From JAFGCN01 sp964547015 (lineage in GTDB: Archaea; Aenigmatarchaeota; Aenigmatarchaeia; QMZS01), in NCBI GenBank assembly GCA_964547015.1, contig CAZJKT010000002.1:1-64000 (forward strand): DNA of 64,000 nt, written 5' to 3'. The translations under genes and the position numbers were made by a program. Shown here piece after piece: positions 41,140 through 49,277 of the stretch; positions within the stretch are counted from its first letter, which is position 1, and each line of letters starts with the position of its first letter. The notes beneath the pieces were generated by a model. That model made no database searches, had not been told where the DNA came from, and saw only the letters and a list, made by a program, of their open reading frames with translations.

Positions 41140-41856
41140 ATGGAGTTCTCAGTTATAATCCCTGCACTAAATGAAGAAAAATGCATTGAAAACTGCATCA
41201 ACTCTGTCTTAAATCAAACCTACCCAAGAGACAGGTACGAGATTATTGTGTCTGACGGGGCGAGTAAAGACAAGACCGCAAAGATTGCAAAAAAATATGC
41301 TGATAAGGTGGTTGTTTCAAAAAAAAGAGGGATATGGTGGGGGAGGAATTATGGAGCGAAATTTGCAAAGGGGAAATACTTGGTATTCATCGATGCAGAT
41401 ACCATTATTGACAGGGATTACCTTAAAACAGTCCACCCATATCTTGAGAGGGGATATGTTGGGGTTTCAACAGGGTTTAGGTTCTCGGAACGAAACTTAA
41501 GAATAAGATTAATTGAGGGCTACCTTACCTTATTCTGGAAGATCGCCTCTGCAACAGGGTTCAAACAATTACTAGGTTTTAGCTTATGTATTCCAAAAAA
41601 GACATTCAAGGAAGTTGGGGGATTTAAGGATTTTTACATGGAAGACGCGATGATTAACAGAGACCTTAAAAAATTTGGAAAAATCAAATACATCTCTGAA
41701 AAGAAGGTAACCACCTCTCCAAGAAAATATGAAAAGCAAGGGTTCATCCTTGCGAGCCTGAGATATAATAAATGTGAAATAGTGGATATATTAAGGTCTA
41801 GGAGCAAGCTACTACACAAAAAACTATCATCAGAGAAATATCTGGAAATCCGATGA
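41140..41856 (+). CDS. Glycosyltransferase family 2, copy 2
   Basis: The 238-residue GT-A enzyme starts MEFSVIIPALNEEKCIENCI, with SDGASKDKT and LVFIDADTIID as in copy 1. The segment 41251-41475 matches 39631-39855 with about 15 differences by eye; the rest is diverged (e.g. YMEDAMINRDLKKFGKIKYI). The two copies flank a dead transposase. Different C-terminal halves suggest different acceptors in a shared glycan pathway. Confidence 0.9.
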   Translation: MEFSVIIPALNEEKCIENCINSVLNQTYPRDRYEIIVSDGASKDKTAKIAKKYADKVVVSKKRGIWWGRNYGAKFAKGKYLVFIDADTIIDRDYLKTVHPYLERGYVGVSTGFRFSERNLRIRLIEGYLTLFWKIASATGFKQLLGFSLCIPKKTFKEVGGFKDFYMEDAMINRDLKKFGKIKYISEKKVTTSPRKYEKQGFILASLRYNKCEIVDILRSRSKLLHKKLSSEKYLEIR

Positions 41857-41895
41857 TCGACTTAAATAACCTGTTTTAAATTATAACTTTAAGTT

Positions 41896-42714
41896 ATGAA
41901 TATCGCACCTTACCTACGACTTATTCGGATGCCTCATTGGTGGGTTTACTTTGGGGTTGGAATTTATGGTCTGATACTTGCAGAAGGGCTTTTACAGCCC
42001 GCCATAGCCATACTTTTCCTTCTTACAACCCTTGCTTTTTATCTCGCATTCAGTTTCTCAATAAACGAGTGTTTTGATGTAGCCGAAGACAAACTAAACC
42101 CAAAAAAGAAAAACCCTATTGCAAGAGGAAAAATCAGTTTCAAGAAAGCATACATCTATTCAATCCTTTTGGCATTATCGGGGATGATTATTTCTTCATA
42201 TTTCGGGTCCACAACCCTAATTTATGTCACTGCAATGGCGGCAATAGCCTATTTCTATTCCGCAACCCCTTTAAGGTTAAAATCAAGGTTCCTGCTCGAC
42301 ATCTTTTCCCACGGACTTTTCTTTGGAGCGATGATATTTCTTCTCCCATTCGTCGCCTTTGGAAGCCCAATCGGGCATATAAACCTTATAATTGCGGCAA
42401 CAATATTTCATCTCTCCCTTATATGGGAGATACGGAACCATCTAAGCGACTACGAATCCGACAAAAAAGCAGACCTGAAAACTACAGTCTGCGTCCTTGG
42501 AAAAGGGAAATCTGAAAAGCTTTTTTGGTGGCTGGTCGCTTTATATCCCGTCTCCTTATTATTATTTCTCACCGAAATACAGGGGATTCTAATTGCTATT
42601 TATTTAATCGCTACAATTGCATACTATTTCCGGATTTTCCTCAAAAAAGAGGTAAACACAGAAATATATGCGGGAGTGATTTACTGTGCGTACTTATTGA
42701 GCATTATTATCTGA
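41896..42714 (+). CDS. UbiA-superfamily prenyltransferase, tandem copy 1
   Basis: The 272-residue protein has about eight or nine hydrophobic helices. Motif 1 is INECFDVAEDKLNPKKKNPI (about residues 55-74), with Glu in place of the usual first Asp; motif 2 is NHLSDYESDKKADLKTT (about 180-196). LLDIFSHG lies between them and also appears in the next gene. UbiA enzymes join a prenyl chain to an acceptor in the membrane. Next to glycosyltransferases, a role in making a prenyl-linked carrier sugar (as in DPPR synthase) is conceivable. Confidence 0.82.
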   Translation: MNIAPYLRLIRMPHWWVYFGVGIYGLILAEGLLQPAIAILFLLTTLAFYLAFSFSINECFDVAEDKLNPKKKNPIARGKISFKKAYIYSILLALSGMIISSYFGSTTLIYVTAMAAIAYFYSATPLRLKSRFLLDIFSHGLFFGAMIFLLPFVAFGSPIGHINLIIAATIFHLSLIWEIRNHLSDYESDKKADLKTTVCVLGKGKSEKLFWWLVALYPVSLLLFLTEIQGILIAIYLIATIAYYFRIFLKKEVNTEIYAGVIYCAYLLSIII

Positions 42715-42917
42715 ACGGTGTAAGGATTTGGTCTCCAAAGACACCAACAAATATAAGGATTAAAAAATTTAAAATATGCCTAATTTTCAAAATAGGTTTC
42801 ACTTTATATATAGTGCCCCCTCCTACTTTAAAGCTCCGAATGCTATTGCAATACATAACCAAAAATCCGCCCTAGAGGGGGGGTATTTAGACAAAATAAT
42901 TTATCTGTCCGTATATT

Positions 42918-43775
42918 ATGAACATTTTCTCAAAATACCTCAAAGTCATCCGATTCGAGAACTGGATGAGTCACCTATTCCTCAAGGCCATCCTGGGCGC
43001 AGTAATTGCCGGCGGAACTCTCCCTGAAATATTTTTGGTAGGTATAATCTACTTCTGCGTCCTTGGGTATGGCTTTCTCATAAACGACTATTACGATGTT
43101 GAAATTGACCGCCGCCATCTAGGAAAAATGAAAAAAAAGCAGAATACCATTGCTTCTGGAATTATCTCAAAAAGAAAAGCCAAGGCAATTCTTGCCTTTC
43201 TCGCCGCAACCCCGCTTTTATTAAGCTATTATATGAGCCAAATCGGATCTATTATAGTTCTTGTTGGAATAATAAGCTTTAGCGCATATTCGGCAAGAGG
43301 AATCCGGCTCAAGGAAAGGTTTGGCTTAGATATATTTTCGCACGGAATAATGTTCTCTTCATACTTTCTTGGCGGTGTGCTTCTTATAACCTCAGAGATA
43401 TCATTTGGTATTGCCCTTTTGGCCGCAATTATGTTTCTATGGAGCCAGGTTTCACTAATTGTCCACCAACTTAAAGATTATGAAGAGGACAAAAAATCCT
43501 CAAAGCACACAATTATAAAAATAGGCCTCAAAAAAGGCTGGGTCCTATTCATGTCCCACCTTCTTCTTATGGCCTTGGTAACCGAAGCGGGAATATTTTT
43601 TGGGCTAAACCCTCTTTTGCGGCTTCTCAGCTTATTCTATATAGCTTATGTTATCAGATACCATAATTATTCTGATTTTGGAAATAGCGTTTCGAGAGCT
43701 AAAACCGCAGACAAAATATATTGGGAAACCGCTACAGTAAGCATCCTCGGGACAGCTCTCCTTATATCTCTTTAA
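42918..43775 (+). CDS. UbiA-superfamily prenyltransferase, tandem copy 2
   Basis: The 285-residue multi-helix protein has motif 1 INDYYDVEIDRRHLGKMKKK (about residues 54-73) and motif 2 HQLKDYEEDKKSSKHTI (about 190-206). LDIFSHGIMFSSYFLGG is shared in part with copy 1. It has its own A/T-rich upstream stretch; the 203-bp gap before it (42715-42917) shows no gene. Together with copy 1 it may act on two substrates or as a heteromer; this is inference. Confidence 0.82.
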   Translation: MNIFSKYLKVIRFENWMSHLFLKAILGAVIAGGTLPEIFLVGIIYFCVLGYGFLINDYYDVEIDRRHLGKMKKKQNTIASGIISKRKAKAILAFLAATPLLLSYYMSQIGSIIVLVGIISFSAYSARGIRLKERFGLDIFSHGIMFSSYFLGGVLLITSEISFGIALLAAIMFLWSQVSLIVHQLKDYEEDKKSSKHTIIKIGLKKGWVLFMSHLLLMALVTEAGIFFGLNPLLRLLSLFYIAYVIRYHNYSDFGNSVSRAKTADKIYWETATVSILGTALLISL

Positions 43776-43818
43776 ACGCCTGATTACTTAAATCATTTAG
43801 ATAAAAATAACATTTATT

Positions 43819-44559
43819 ATGCAAGAGCGCCAAGTTGCAAGGAAGGCCGACATAAAAACCCTGCATATGGGGGATTATATAGTCCAGGAAGGCTTTAACC
43901 CCAACTATATTGAGGTGAATGGAGAGAAATACTCAAGGGTTGTCGTCCTTGCCGTAGTAATCGACAAATTTGTCTCTGAAGACGGAAATTATGCCGCCCT
44001 GACCCTTGACGACGGGACAGACACGATAAGGCTAAAGGCCTTTCAGGACCTAAGGATTTTAGATAAGGCGGAAAAAGGCGATGTAGTGGATGTTGTAGGG
44101 AAAATAAGGGAATACAATGAAGAAAGATATATTCAGCCCGAAACCATTGCAAAAATAGAAAACCCCAATTATGAAGTTTTAAGGAAGCTTGAGCTCTCTA
44201 AACTAAGCATTGCAAAAAAAGCCTCTTCAGGCTCAGTGAGTCTGCCTTCAGAGGCCCAAACACCCGAATATTCTAAAAGCCCTCCAGTTTCAGAGCCAAA
44301 AGAAGTTTTGGGATTAGAGGAAAATGAAGAGCCTCCAGAAGCCCAATTGCCTGAAGAGGCCGATGAAATTCAAGAGCCTGCAAAAAAAGAAGCTCTACCC
44401 AATCCGGAACAGGATATTATGATATCCCGCGCCTCAGATCTTGAAAAATCCCCGGCTACTGAATTTGTCGCCTCAGAGACGCAAAAACAGGGGAACTCTA
44501 CCGAAAAAGAGCCCTCCCCCGAGAAAAAAGCTCAGGCCACCCAAAAAAAGCTGGTTTAG
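43819..44559 (+). CDS. OB-fold (RPA-like) nucleic-acid-binding protein with acidic tail
   Basis: Residues 1-125 form an OB-fold: EVNGEKYSRVVVLAVVIDKF, YAALTLDDGTDTIRLKAFQD, GDVVDVVGKIREYNEERYIQ and PETIAKI, as in single-stranded-DNA-binding RPA32-like proteins. Residues 135-246 are a Pro/Glu/Ser-rich disordered tail ending in a few lysines (KKAQATQKKLV), comparable in design to bacterial SSB tails. A role in replication or repair is likely. It is placed among glycan genes without obvious functional link. Confidence 0.78.
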   Translation: MQERQVARKADIKTLHMGDYIVQEGFNPNYIEVNGEKYSRVVVLAVVIDKFVSEDGNYAALTLDDGTDTIRLKAFQDLRILDKAEKGDVVDVVGKIREYNEERYIQPETIAKIENPNYEVLRKLELSKLSIAKKASSGSVSLPSEAQTPEYSKSPPVSEPKEVLGLEENEEPPEAQLPEEADEIQEPAKKEALPNPEQDIMISRASDLEKSPATEFVASETQKQGNSTEKEPSPEKKAQATQKKLV

Positions 44560-44595
44560 GGTAAGCAAGGGAATTTCAAAAAAACATCTAATTTA

Positions 44596-45552
44596 ATGAA
44601 GACCGCCTTAAGCATCATCTTTGGAATCCTGCTAATAGCAATTATAATTTACGCCATAGGTGCAGAAGAAGTCCTAACGGTTATATCTCAGGCAGATATT
44701 GCCTGCCTTCTGCCCGCCCTTCTTGCAACCCCCCTAATCTGGGCGCTACAAAGCATAAGGCTAAAAATGATTTTAGACCTGCAAAAATATCAGGTTTCCC
44801 TAAAGGACACCGCAAAAATCCATATTGCAAGCGTAATTGTAAGCGCGCTTACCCCTTTTATAAAAGTCAGCGGAACCCCCCTCAAAATATTTGCCCTCAC
44901 CCGAAGAAACATTCCCGCATCAAGGGCATTTGCGTCAGTTACCGCCGAAGCCCTTCTTGATGCCTTCCTTTTTATCGCAGTATTCACTCTCCTTTTGGCA
45001 GGAATTTATTTTGAAGGCCCTCTTCCAAGCCAGCTACTATATATTGGCGCTTCAATCAGCCTTGCCCTACTCATAGCAGCCCTTTCTCTACCAAAGATTT
45101 TTTCAAGAAAAAATCTGGAAAATCTCCTCAAATTTATCGCAAAAAGATATCCTAATCTTCGCCCGGAACAGGACTCAAAAAATTTCCGCCTGACAGTATC
45201 CCGTGTAATAAAAGACCGAAAAATTATAGCCGCGTCTGCGGCGGTCTCAACCGCAACCTGCATCATTGACCTTGCAAGAATATGGCTTATACTCTCAGCC
45301 TTAGGCATATCCGCAGGCCTGACTCTTGTAATTGCGGCATGGATAGCAATAATGGCCTTAGCATCAGTGCCGGGGCTTCCCGGCGGGCTTGGGATAGTTG
45401 AAGGGGGAACCGCCTCTTTTATGGCTTTTTTAGGAGTCCCTCCTGCGGCCGCCCTTTCTTTTGCAATAATCGACCGGCTGGTAAGCATTTGGCTTCCGAT
45501 GCTGCTTGGGATTCCGATTACCGCAAATCTTGACCTTAAGAACAAAGTATAG
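44596..45552 (+). CDS. UPF0104/LPG-synthase-TM-like integral membrane protein, tandem copy 1
   Basis: The 318-residue protein has about eight hydrophobic helices and the family signature GLPGGLGIVEGGTASFMAFL (about residues 260-279), as in the AglD C-terminal region and lysylphosphatidylglycerol synthase membrane domains. It also has SIRLKMILDLQ and FIKVSGTPLKIFALTRRNIP near the N-terminus. Family members are proposed to move or modify lipid-linked groups. It is followed by a paralogue, which supports a role in the neighbouring glycan pathway. Confidence 0.85.
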   Translation: MKTALSIIFGILLIAIIIYAIGAEEVLTVISQADIACLLPALLATPLIWALQSIRLKMILDLQKYQVSLKDTAKIHIASVIVSALTPFIKVSGTPLKIFALTRRNIPASRAFASVTAEALLDAFLFIAVFTLLLAGIYFEGPLPSQLLYIGASISLALLIAALSLPKIFSRKNLENLLKFIAKRYPNLRPEQDSKNFRLTVSRVIKDRKIIAASAAVSTATCIIDLARIWLILSALGISAGLTLVIAAWIAIMALASVPGLPGGLGIVEGGTASFMAFLGVPPAAALSFAIIDRLVSIWLPMLLGIPITANLDLKNKV

Positions 45553-45593
45553 GCATTCTGCAAAAGCTTATTTCAATATTTTCTCAATTTCTT

Positions 45594-46577
45594 ATGAAGA
45601 CTTTGGCCGGGATTTTGGCAGGGCTGGTTTTGCTTCTGGCAGTATTCCATTTAATAGGGTTTTCCTCTGTTGCTTTAGCCTTGTCTGAGGCAAGCCCAAT
45701 CGGCCTGTTATCTGCGCTTGGGATAAGCCTTTCAATCATTCTCCTCCACTCCTACCGCCTAAAGCTGATATTAAGGGCGCAAAAATATAAGCCTGCCTTT
45801 TGGAATGTGGCAAAAATACATGCGGCAAGCAACACGGTAAATATGCTTACACCTGTAGTAAAGGTTGGGGGAATTCCATTAAAGGTGCATTACCTTTCAA
45901 GAAGCAACATCCCCCCGGCGCTTTCCTGCGCATCTGTTGTCGGGGAAATTGCGATAGAGACTTTCTCTTTTTATTTTACCTTTGCATTTCTCCTAATCGC
46001 CCTCCTGGTCTCAAACCAACTTCCGGATATTTATATTTATCTCGGGTTTTTGGCAGTTCTCGCCGTAATTATCGGAGCCTTTACATCCGCAAGAGTGCTT
46101 TTTTCCCAAAAAAGGCTTGAGAGGTTTACAAGAAATTTCCTTATGAAATTCGCAACAGTTGACGCAAAGTCAGCCTCAAAAATCTTCAACTGCAGCGTAA
46201 GGTCCTTTTTAAAAGATAGGGAATTGTGCGCAAAGGTTATTACTATTTCCTTTTTTTGTAGGCTGCTTGAATTTGCGAGAATATATCTTGTGTTTATGGC
46301 TCTCGGCTTTCAGGCGGGGCTTGCAATAGTTCTGACCGTCTGGGTGGTTGAGAGCTTTCTTTCGGGAATTCCCTGGCTTCCCGGCGGGATGGGGCTTGTA
46401 GAGGGGGGGGCAATTTCACTTCTGGTCCTGCTCAATCTCCCTTTAGCGGTCGCATCAGCCTTTATATTGCTTGACCGGATTATAGGGCTTTGGGTCCCAA
46501 TCATTATCGGCGCATTTGCCGCCGCAAGCCTCAGAAAAAAAGGGGTAAATCTTCGCATGGAAGACGAAATGAGATAG
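45594..46577 (+). CDS. UPF0104/LPG-synthase-TM-like integral membrane protein, tandem copy 2
   Basis: The 327-residue paralogue of the preceding gene has SYRLKLILRAQKYKP, VVKVGGIPLKVHYLSRSNIP and PWLPGGMGLVEGGAISLLVL (about residues 260-279). Eight or so hydrophobic helices are evident and no soluble domain is attached. The C-terminus is short and charged. The pair is 41 bp apart and co-directional. Confidence 0.85.
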   Translation: MKTLAGILAGLVLLLAVFHLIGFSSVALALSEASPIGLLSALGISLSIILLHSYRLKLILRAQKYKPAFWNVAKIHAASNTVNMLTPVVKVGGIPLKVHYLSRSNIPPALSCASVVGEIAIETFSFYFTFAFLLIALLVSNQLPDIYIYLGFLAVLAVIIGAFTSARVLFSQKRLERFTRNFLMKFATVDAKSASKIFNCSVRSFLKDRELCAKVITISFFCRLLEFARIYLVFMALGFQAGLAIVLTVWVVESFLSGIPWLPGGMGLVEGGAISLLVLLNLPLAVASAFILLDRIIGLWVPIIIGAFAAASLRKKGVNLRMEDEMR

Positions 46578-46647
46578 TATAAGAGGGTTAAAAATGCGAC
46601 AAAGCGGATTCTAAAAAATATTGCAAAACACTTCAGGGAATTGCCCC

Positions 46648-47223
46648 CTAAAATACCAAAAACATTGTAAATGCAATCCCTGCCGCAACAATCCAAACAA
46701 GCTTATTATACCTTAAAACCTTTGAGCCGTCAAGAGGGGGAACCGGAATAAGGTTGAATAGCGCCAGCCAGATATTTATCCTTGCGGCCATTAAAAGAGT
46801 ATTGCTTGTCCCCCCAAAAGCAAAATAGGCTATAAACAAAACGGCGCCCAAGACAAGGTTTACAGCTATCCCCGCAATTGAAATCCTAAGCATTATAGAA
46901 TCCAGCCTCTCGCGAGTTCCCGTAAATATACCCCTCTGCCTTATGACAACCGCTCCGGGAGCCGCAAAAAGAAACCCGAAAAGAGACGAGGCAACCGCAA
47001 TCAGAATTCCCGTGGGCCACATTTCATAATTTGCCTTAAACCCGTATTTTCTTGCGGCCTGCCGATGGCCAAATTCATGGGACAGAAAAGAAACCGCAAC
47101 AATGAAAAGATACATCAGCATTAGGCTGACGGCAGGGATTCCGACCCCTTCAAACAGAAACATAAATGCCGCACTCAGGGCAATCCACGACAACAAAATA
47201 TCATTAATTTCCTGCCTCTCCAT
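46648..47223 (-). CDS. M50 (site-2 protease-like) membrane metalloprotease, small form
   Basis: The 191-residue protein has about five hydrophobic helices. The zinc site is SHEFGHRQAARKYGF (HExxH form HEFGH, about residues 47-51) and the third ligand Asp is in NLIPVPPLDGSKVLRYNKL (about 155-175). This is the short site-2-protease type without PDZ. A further ATG six codons upstream (47241) is possible. It is head to head with a second M50 gene, 27 bp between starts. Confidence 0.86.
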   Translation of the reverse strand: MERQEINDILLSWIALSAAFMFLFEGVGIPAVSLMLMYLFIVAVSFLSHEFGHRQAARKYGFKANYEMWPTGILIAVASSLFGFLFAAPGAVVIRQRGIFTGTRERLDSIMLRISIAGIAVNLVLGAVLFIAYFAFGGTSNTLLMAARINIWLALFNLIPVPPLDGSKVLRYNKLVWIVAAGIAFTMFLVF

Positions 47224-47250
47224 AACTAAAATTATAATCATTGGTTAAAT

Positions 47251-48555
47251 ATGGATATTGGCGCGATAAGCTTCATTGCCTTTATTGTTGCGATGGGGCT
47301 TTTGGTTTACTGGAAGCGCGACAAGGTCGAAATCCACGGGCCTGTTGTGATGGCGCGCACAAAAAAATTCAAAAAAGACATTGAATCCTTTGCCCTGAAA
47401 TATCGCGGGTTCTGGAAGATATATTTTAGTATTGGGGTTATTGTAGCTATTCTTGCAGGGCTTTTGGGGACAGGCTATATGGTTTTCGAAACATATAATA
47501 TTGTTTCAGGTAGCTCGGTCCCGACTTTAGGCTTGGTAATCCCCTATCCAAGCTCTGAGGTTTCAATAAGGCCGGGACTTGTAACCCTTCCCCCATGGAT
47601 TTGGCTAATCGCCATTATTATTCTCCTTATCCCACACGAGCTTTCCCACGGGCTTGCCCTTGCAATGAACAAACTAAAGATAAAATCCCTCGGCCTCATA
47701 TCCTTCTTCATTATCCCCGGCGCATTTGTCGAGCCTGATGAAAAACAGCTCAAAAAAGCCAAACTTTGGAATAAGCTTCAGGTTTATTGCGCAGGAAGCT
47801 TCTCAAACATAGTTACCGCAATCCTGCTGATATTTGTGTTCCACGGCTTTATTGCCAGCTTCTATTCCCCTGCAGGAGCATACTATTTTATAGAAACCCG
47901 GGGGTTTGAATTGGAAAAATCGGATATTCTTGAGCTGAATAATCTCTCCTCCGAGTGGATTGAGGTTGTCTCTAAAAACGGGACATTTCTGACAAACGAG
48001 GCAACCCTAAACGCTACCCTGAATAAGACCTACATTTTGGCCACAAAAGACCTTCCCTCGCTTAGAGGGGGAATGCCCAGAGGCGGCGCAATTCTCAGCA
48101 TTGACGGGGTAAAAACTATTGGCCCAAAGGAAATAGATTCTGAGCTATCGAAGAGGCTTCCCGGAGAAACAATCCTTGTAGAGACAAGTTCAGGGGCCTA
48201 TAATATAACTCTTGCGGACAGGAACGGAACAGGATATATCGGGATAAATATTGATAAAGGCAGCTGGATTTTTGGCGCGCTAAACCCGACAAATCGGCAA
48301 TATTATGAGGTTAAAGAAGGCCGAAGTGAGCAGACAGCAAAATCCTTAGGCCTGCTCTTGTCCCTCACAATTGCAATATGCCTCGGCGTTGCAATATTTA
48401 ACATGTTTCCGATGAAGCCCCTTGACGGGGGGCATGTCATTGATGCGATTTTTGGGCAGAAAGCGGCAAAATACAGCAGTATCGCAATATTTATCATGGT
48501 TCTTTTAAGCTTGGGGGCCGCTTTGCTTATAAATTTTGGAATTATGATTTTTTAG
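47251..48555 (+). CDS. M50 site-2 protease with PDZ domain
   Basis: The 434-residue membrane protease has the zinc motif PHELSHGLALAMNKLKIKSL (HELSH, about residues 129-133), a PDZ-like domain (about 260-325: LRGGMPRGGAILSIDGVKTI), and the third ligand in NMFPMKPLDGGHVIDAIFG (about 387-405). At least six hydrophobic segments are visible. It cuts substrates within the membrane, possibly releasing tethered regulators. A natural candidate substrate type exists in this window, the membrane-bound winged-helix protein at 1-1387, but nothing links them directly. Confidence 0.9.
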   Translation: MDIGAISFIAFIVAMGLLVYWKRDKVEIHGPVVMARTKKFKKDIESFALKYRGFWKIYFSIGVIVAILAGLLGTGYMVFETYNIVSGSSVPTLGLVIPYPSSEVSIRPGLVTLPPWIWLIAIIILLIPHELSHGLALAMNKLKIKSLGLISFFIIPGAFVEPDEKQLKKAKLWNKLQVYCAGSFSNIVTAILLIFVFHGFIASFYSPAGAYYFIETRGFELEKSDILELNNLSSEWIEVVSKNGTFLTNEATLNATLNKTYILATKDLPSLRGGMPRGGAILSIDGVKTIGPKEIDSELSKRLPGETILVETSSGAYNITLADRNGTGYIGINIDKGSWIFGALNPTNRQYYEVKEGRSEQTAKSLGLLLSLTIAICLGVAIFNMFPMKPLDGGHVIDAIFGQKAAKYSSIAIFIMVLLSLGAALLINFGIMIF

Positions 48556-48664
48556 CTTACCAGTCATTCTTTTGCTCAATTGACTGATTTGGCAATATTA
48601 GCTCCGGATTAACCTGTGTATATCTTATAACCAAAATCAGCCCAAAACTAATCTCCGGATTAAT

Positions 48665-49120
48665 CTACCTCATCAAAAGCTCGGCCTTCTCATGCTTGTA
48701 TTTCCAGCCTTCGGGAAGGGCCCCTTTTCGGACATAATATTTTCCAAGGCGCCTGACTTTGGACTCGGTAAGCTGGAGCGCCCTTTTGTTGTGGTAGTCC
48801 ATCTTATTATCCAAAAGGTGCTTTCTTAATTTTACCGCCTTTTTCATAAGGTTCATAATATCTTCGGGGTATTCGTCTTTTTGTCCCTCTGTCTCAAGGA
48901 TACTTTTGAGCCTTTTGCCTGTTGTAAGCTTGATTGATGCAACTCCATACGCATCCCTCAAAATCTGGCCTATTTCCGCCATTTTTTTGCCGCTCTCCCT
49001 TAATTCAACAGCCTTTTTAGCCACATCTTTTTCTCCAAGGGTTTGCCAGTCAGGGGCCTTATTTCTGTATATTTTTTTAGAGCCGCTTTGCCCCTTCTTT
49101 CTTGCATACATTCGAGCCAT
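48665..49120 (-). CDS. rps15: Ribosomal protein uS15
   Basis: uS15 binds the central domain of 16S rRNA. The 151-residue archaeal form starts MARMYARKKGQSGSKKIYRN, with the extra N-terminal domain of archaeal and eukaryotic S15 (APDWQTLGEKDVAKKAVELR, MAEIGQILRDAYGVASIKL), then the core KKAVKLRKHLLDNKMDYHNK, RALQLTESKVRRLGKYYVRK and the end PEGWKYKHEKAELLMR. ATG 49120 is the standard start. It is an isolated gene. Confidence 0.96.
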   Translation of the reverse strand: MARMYARKKGQSGSKKIYRNKAPDWQTLGEKDVAKKAVELRESGKKMAEIGQILRDAYGVASIKLTTGKRLKSILETEGQKDEYPEDIMNLMKKAVKLRKHLLDNKMDYHNKRALQLTESKVRRLGKYYVRKGALPEGWKYKHEKAELLMR

Positions 49121-49277
49121 AAAATAGATGAGCAAAAATATAAGTTATTGGTTTATTTGGTTTGATTTATAGCAATAAAGGTTATTTAACCCCAATCCGC
49201 CAAATAATTAGGCCCAAACCGGGCAAGCTGTCAGAAATTGCCTAAAAAATGCCTAAAAAAGCTTAACATCCCATATT

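Noticed and set aside
42715..42917. Possible small RNA or gene between the two UbiA genes
   Set aside because: No convincing stem structure, start codon with promoter, or tRNA-like arms were found.
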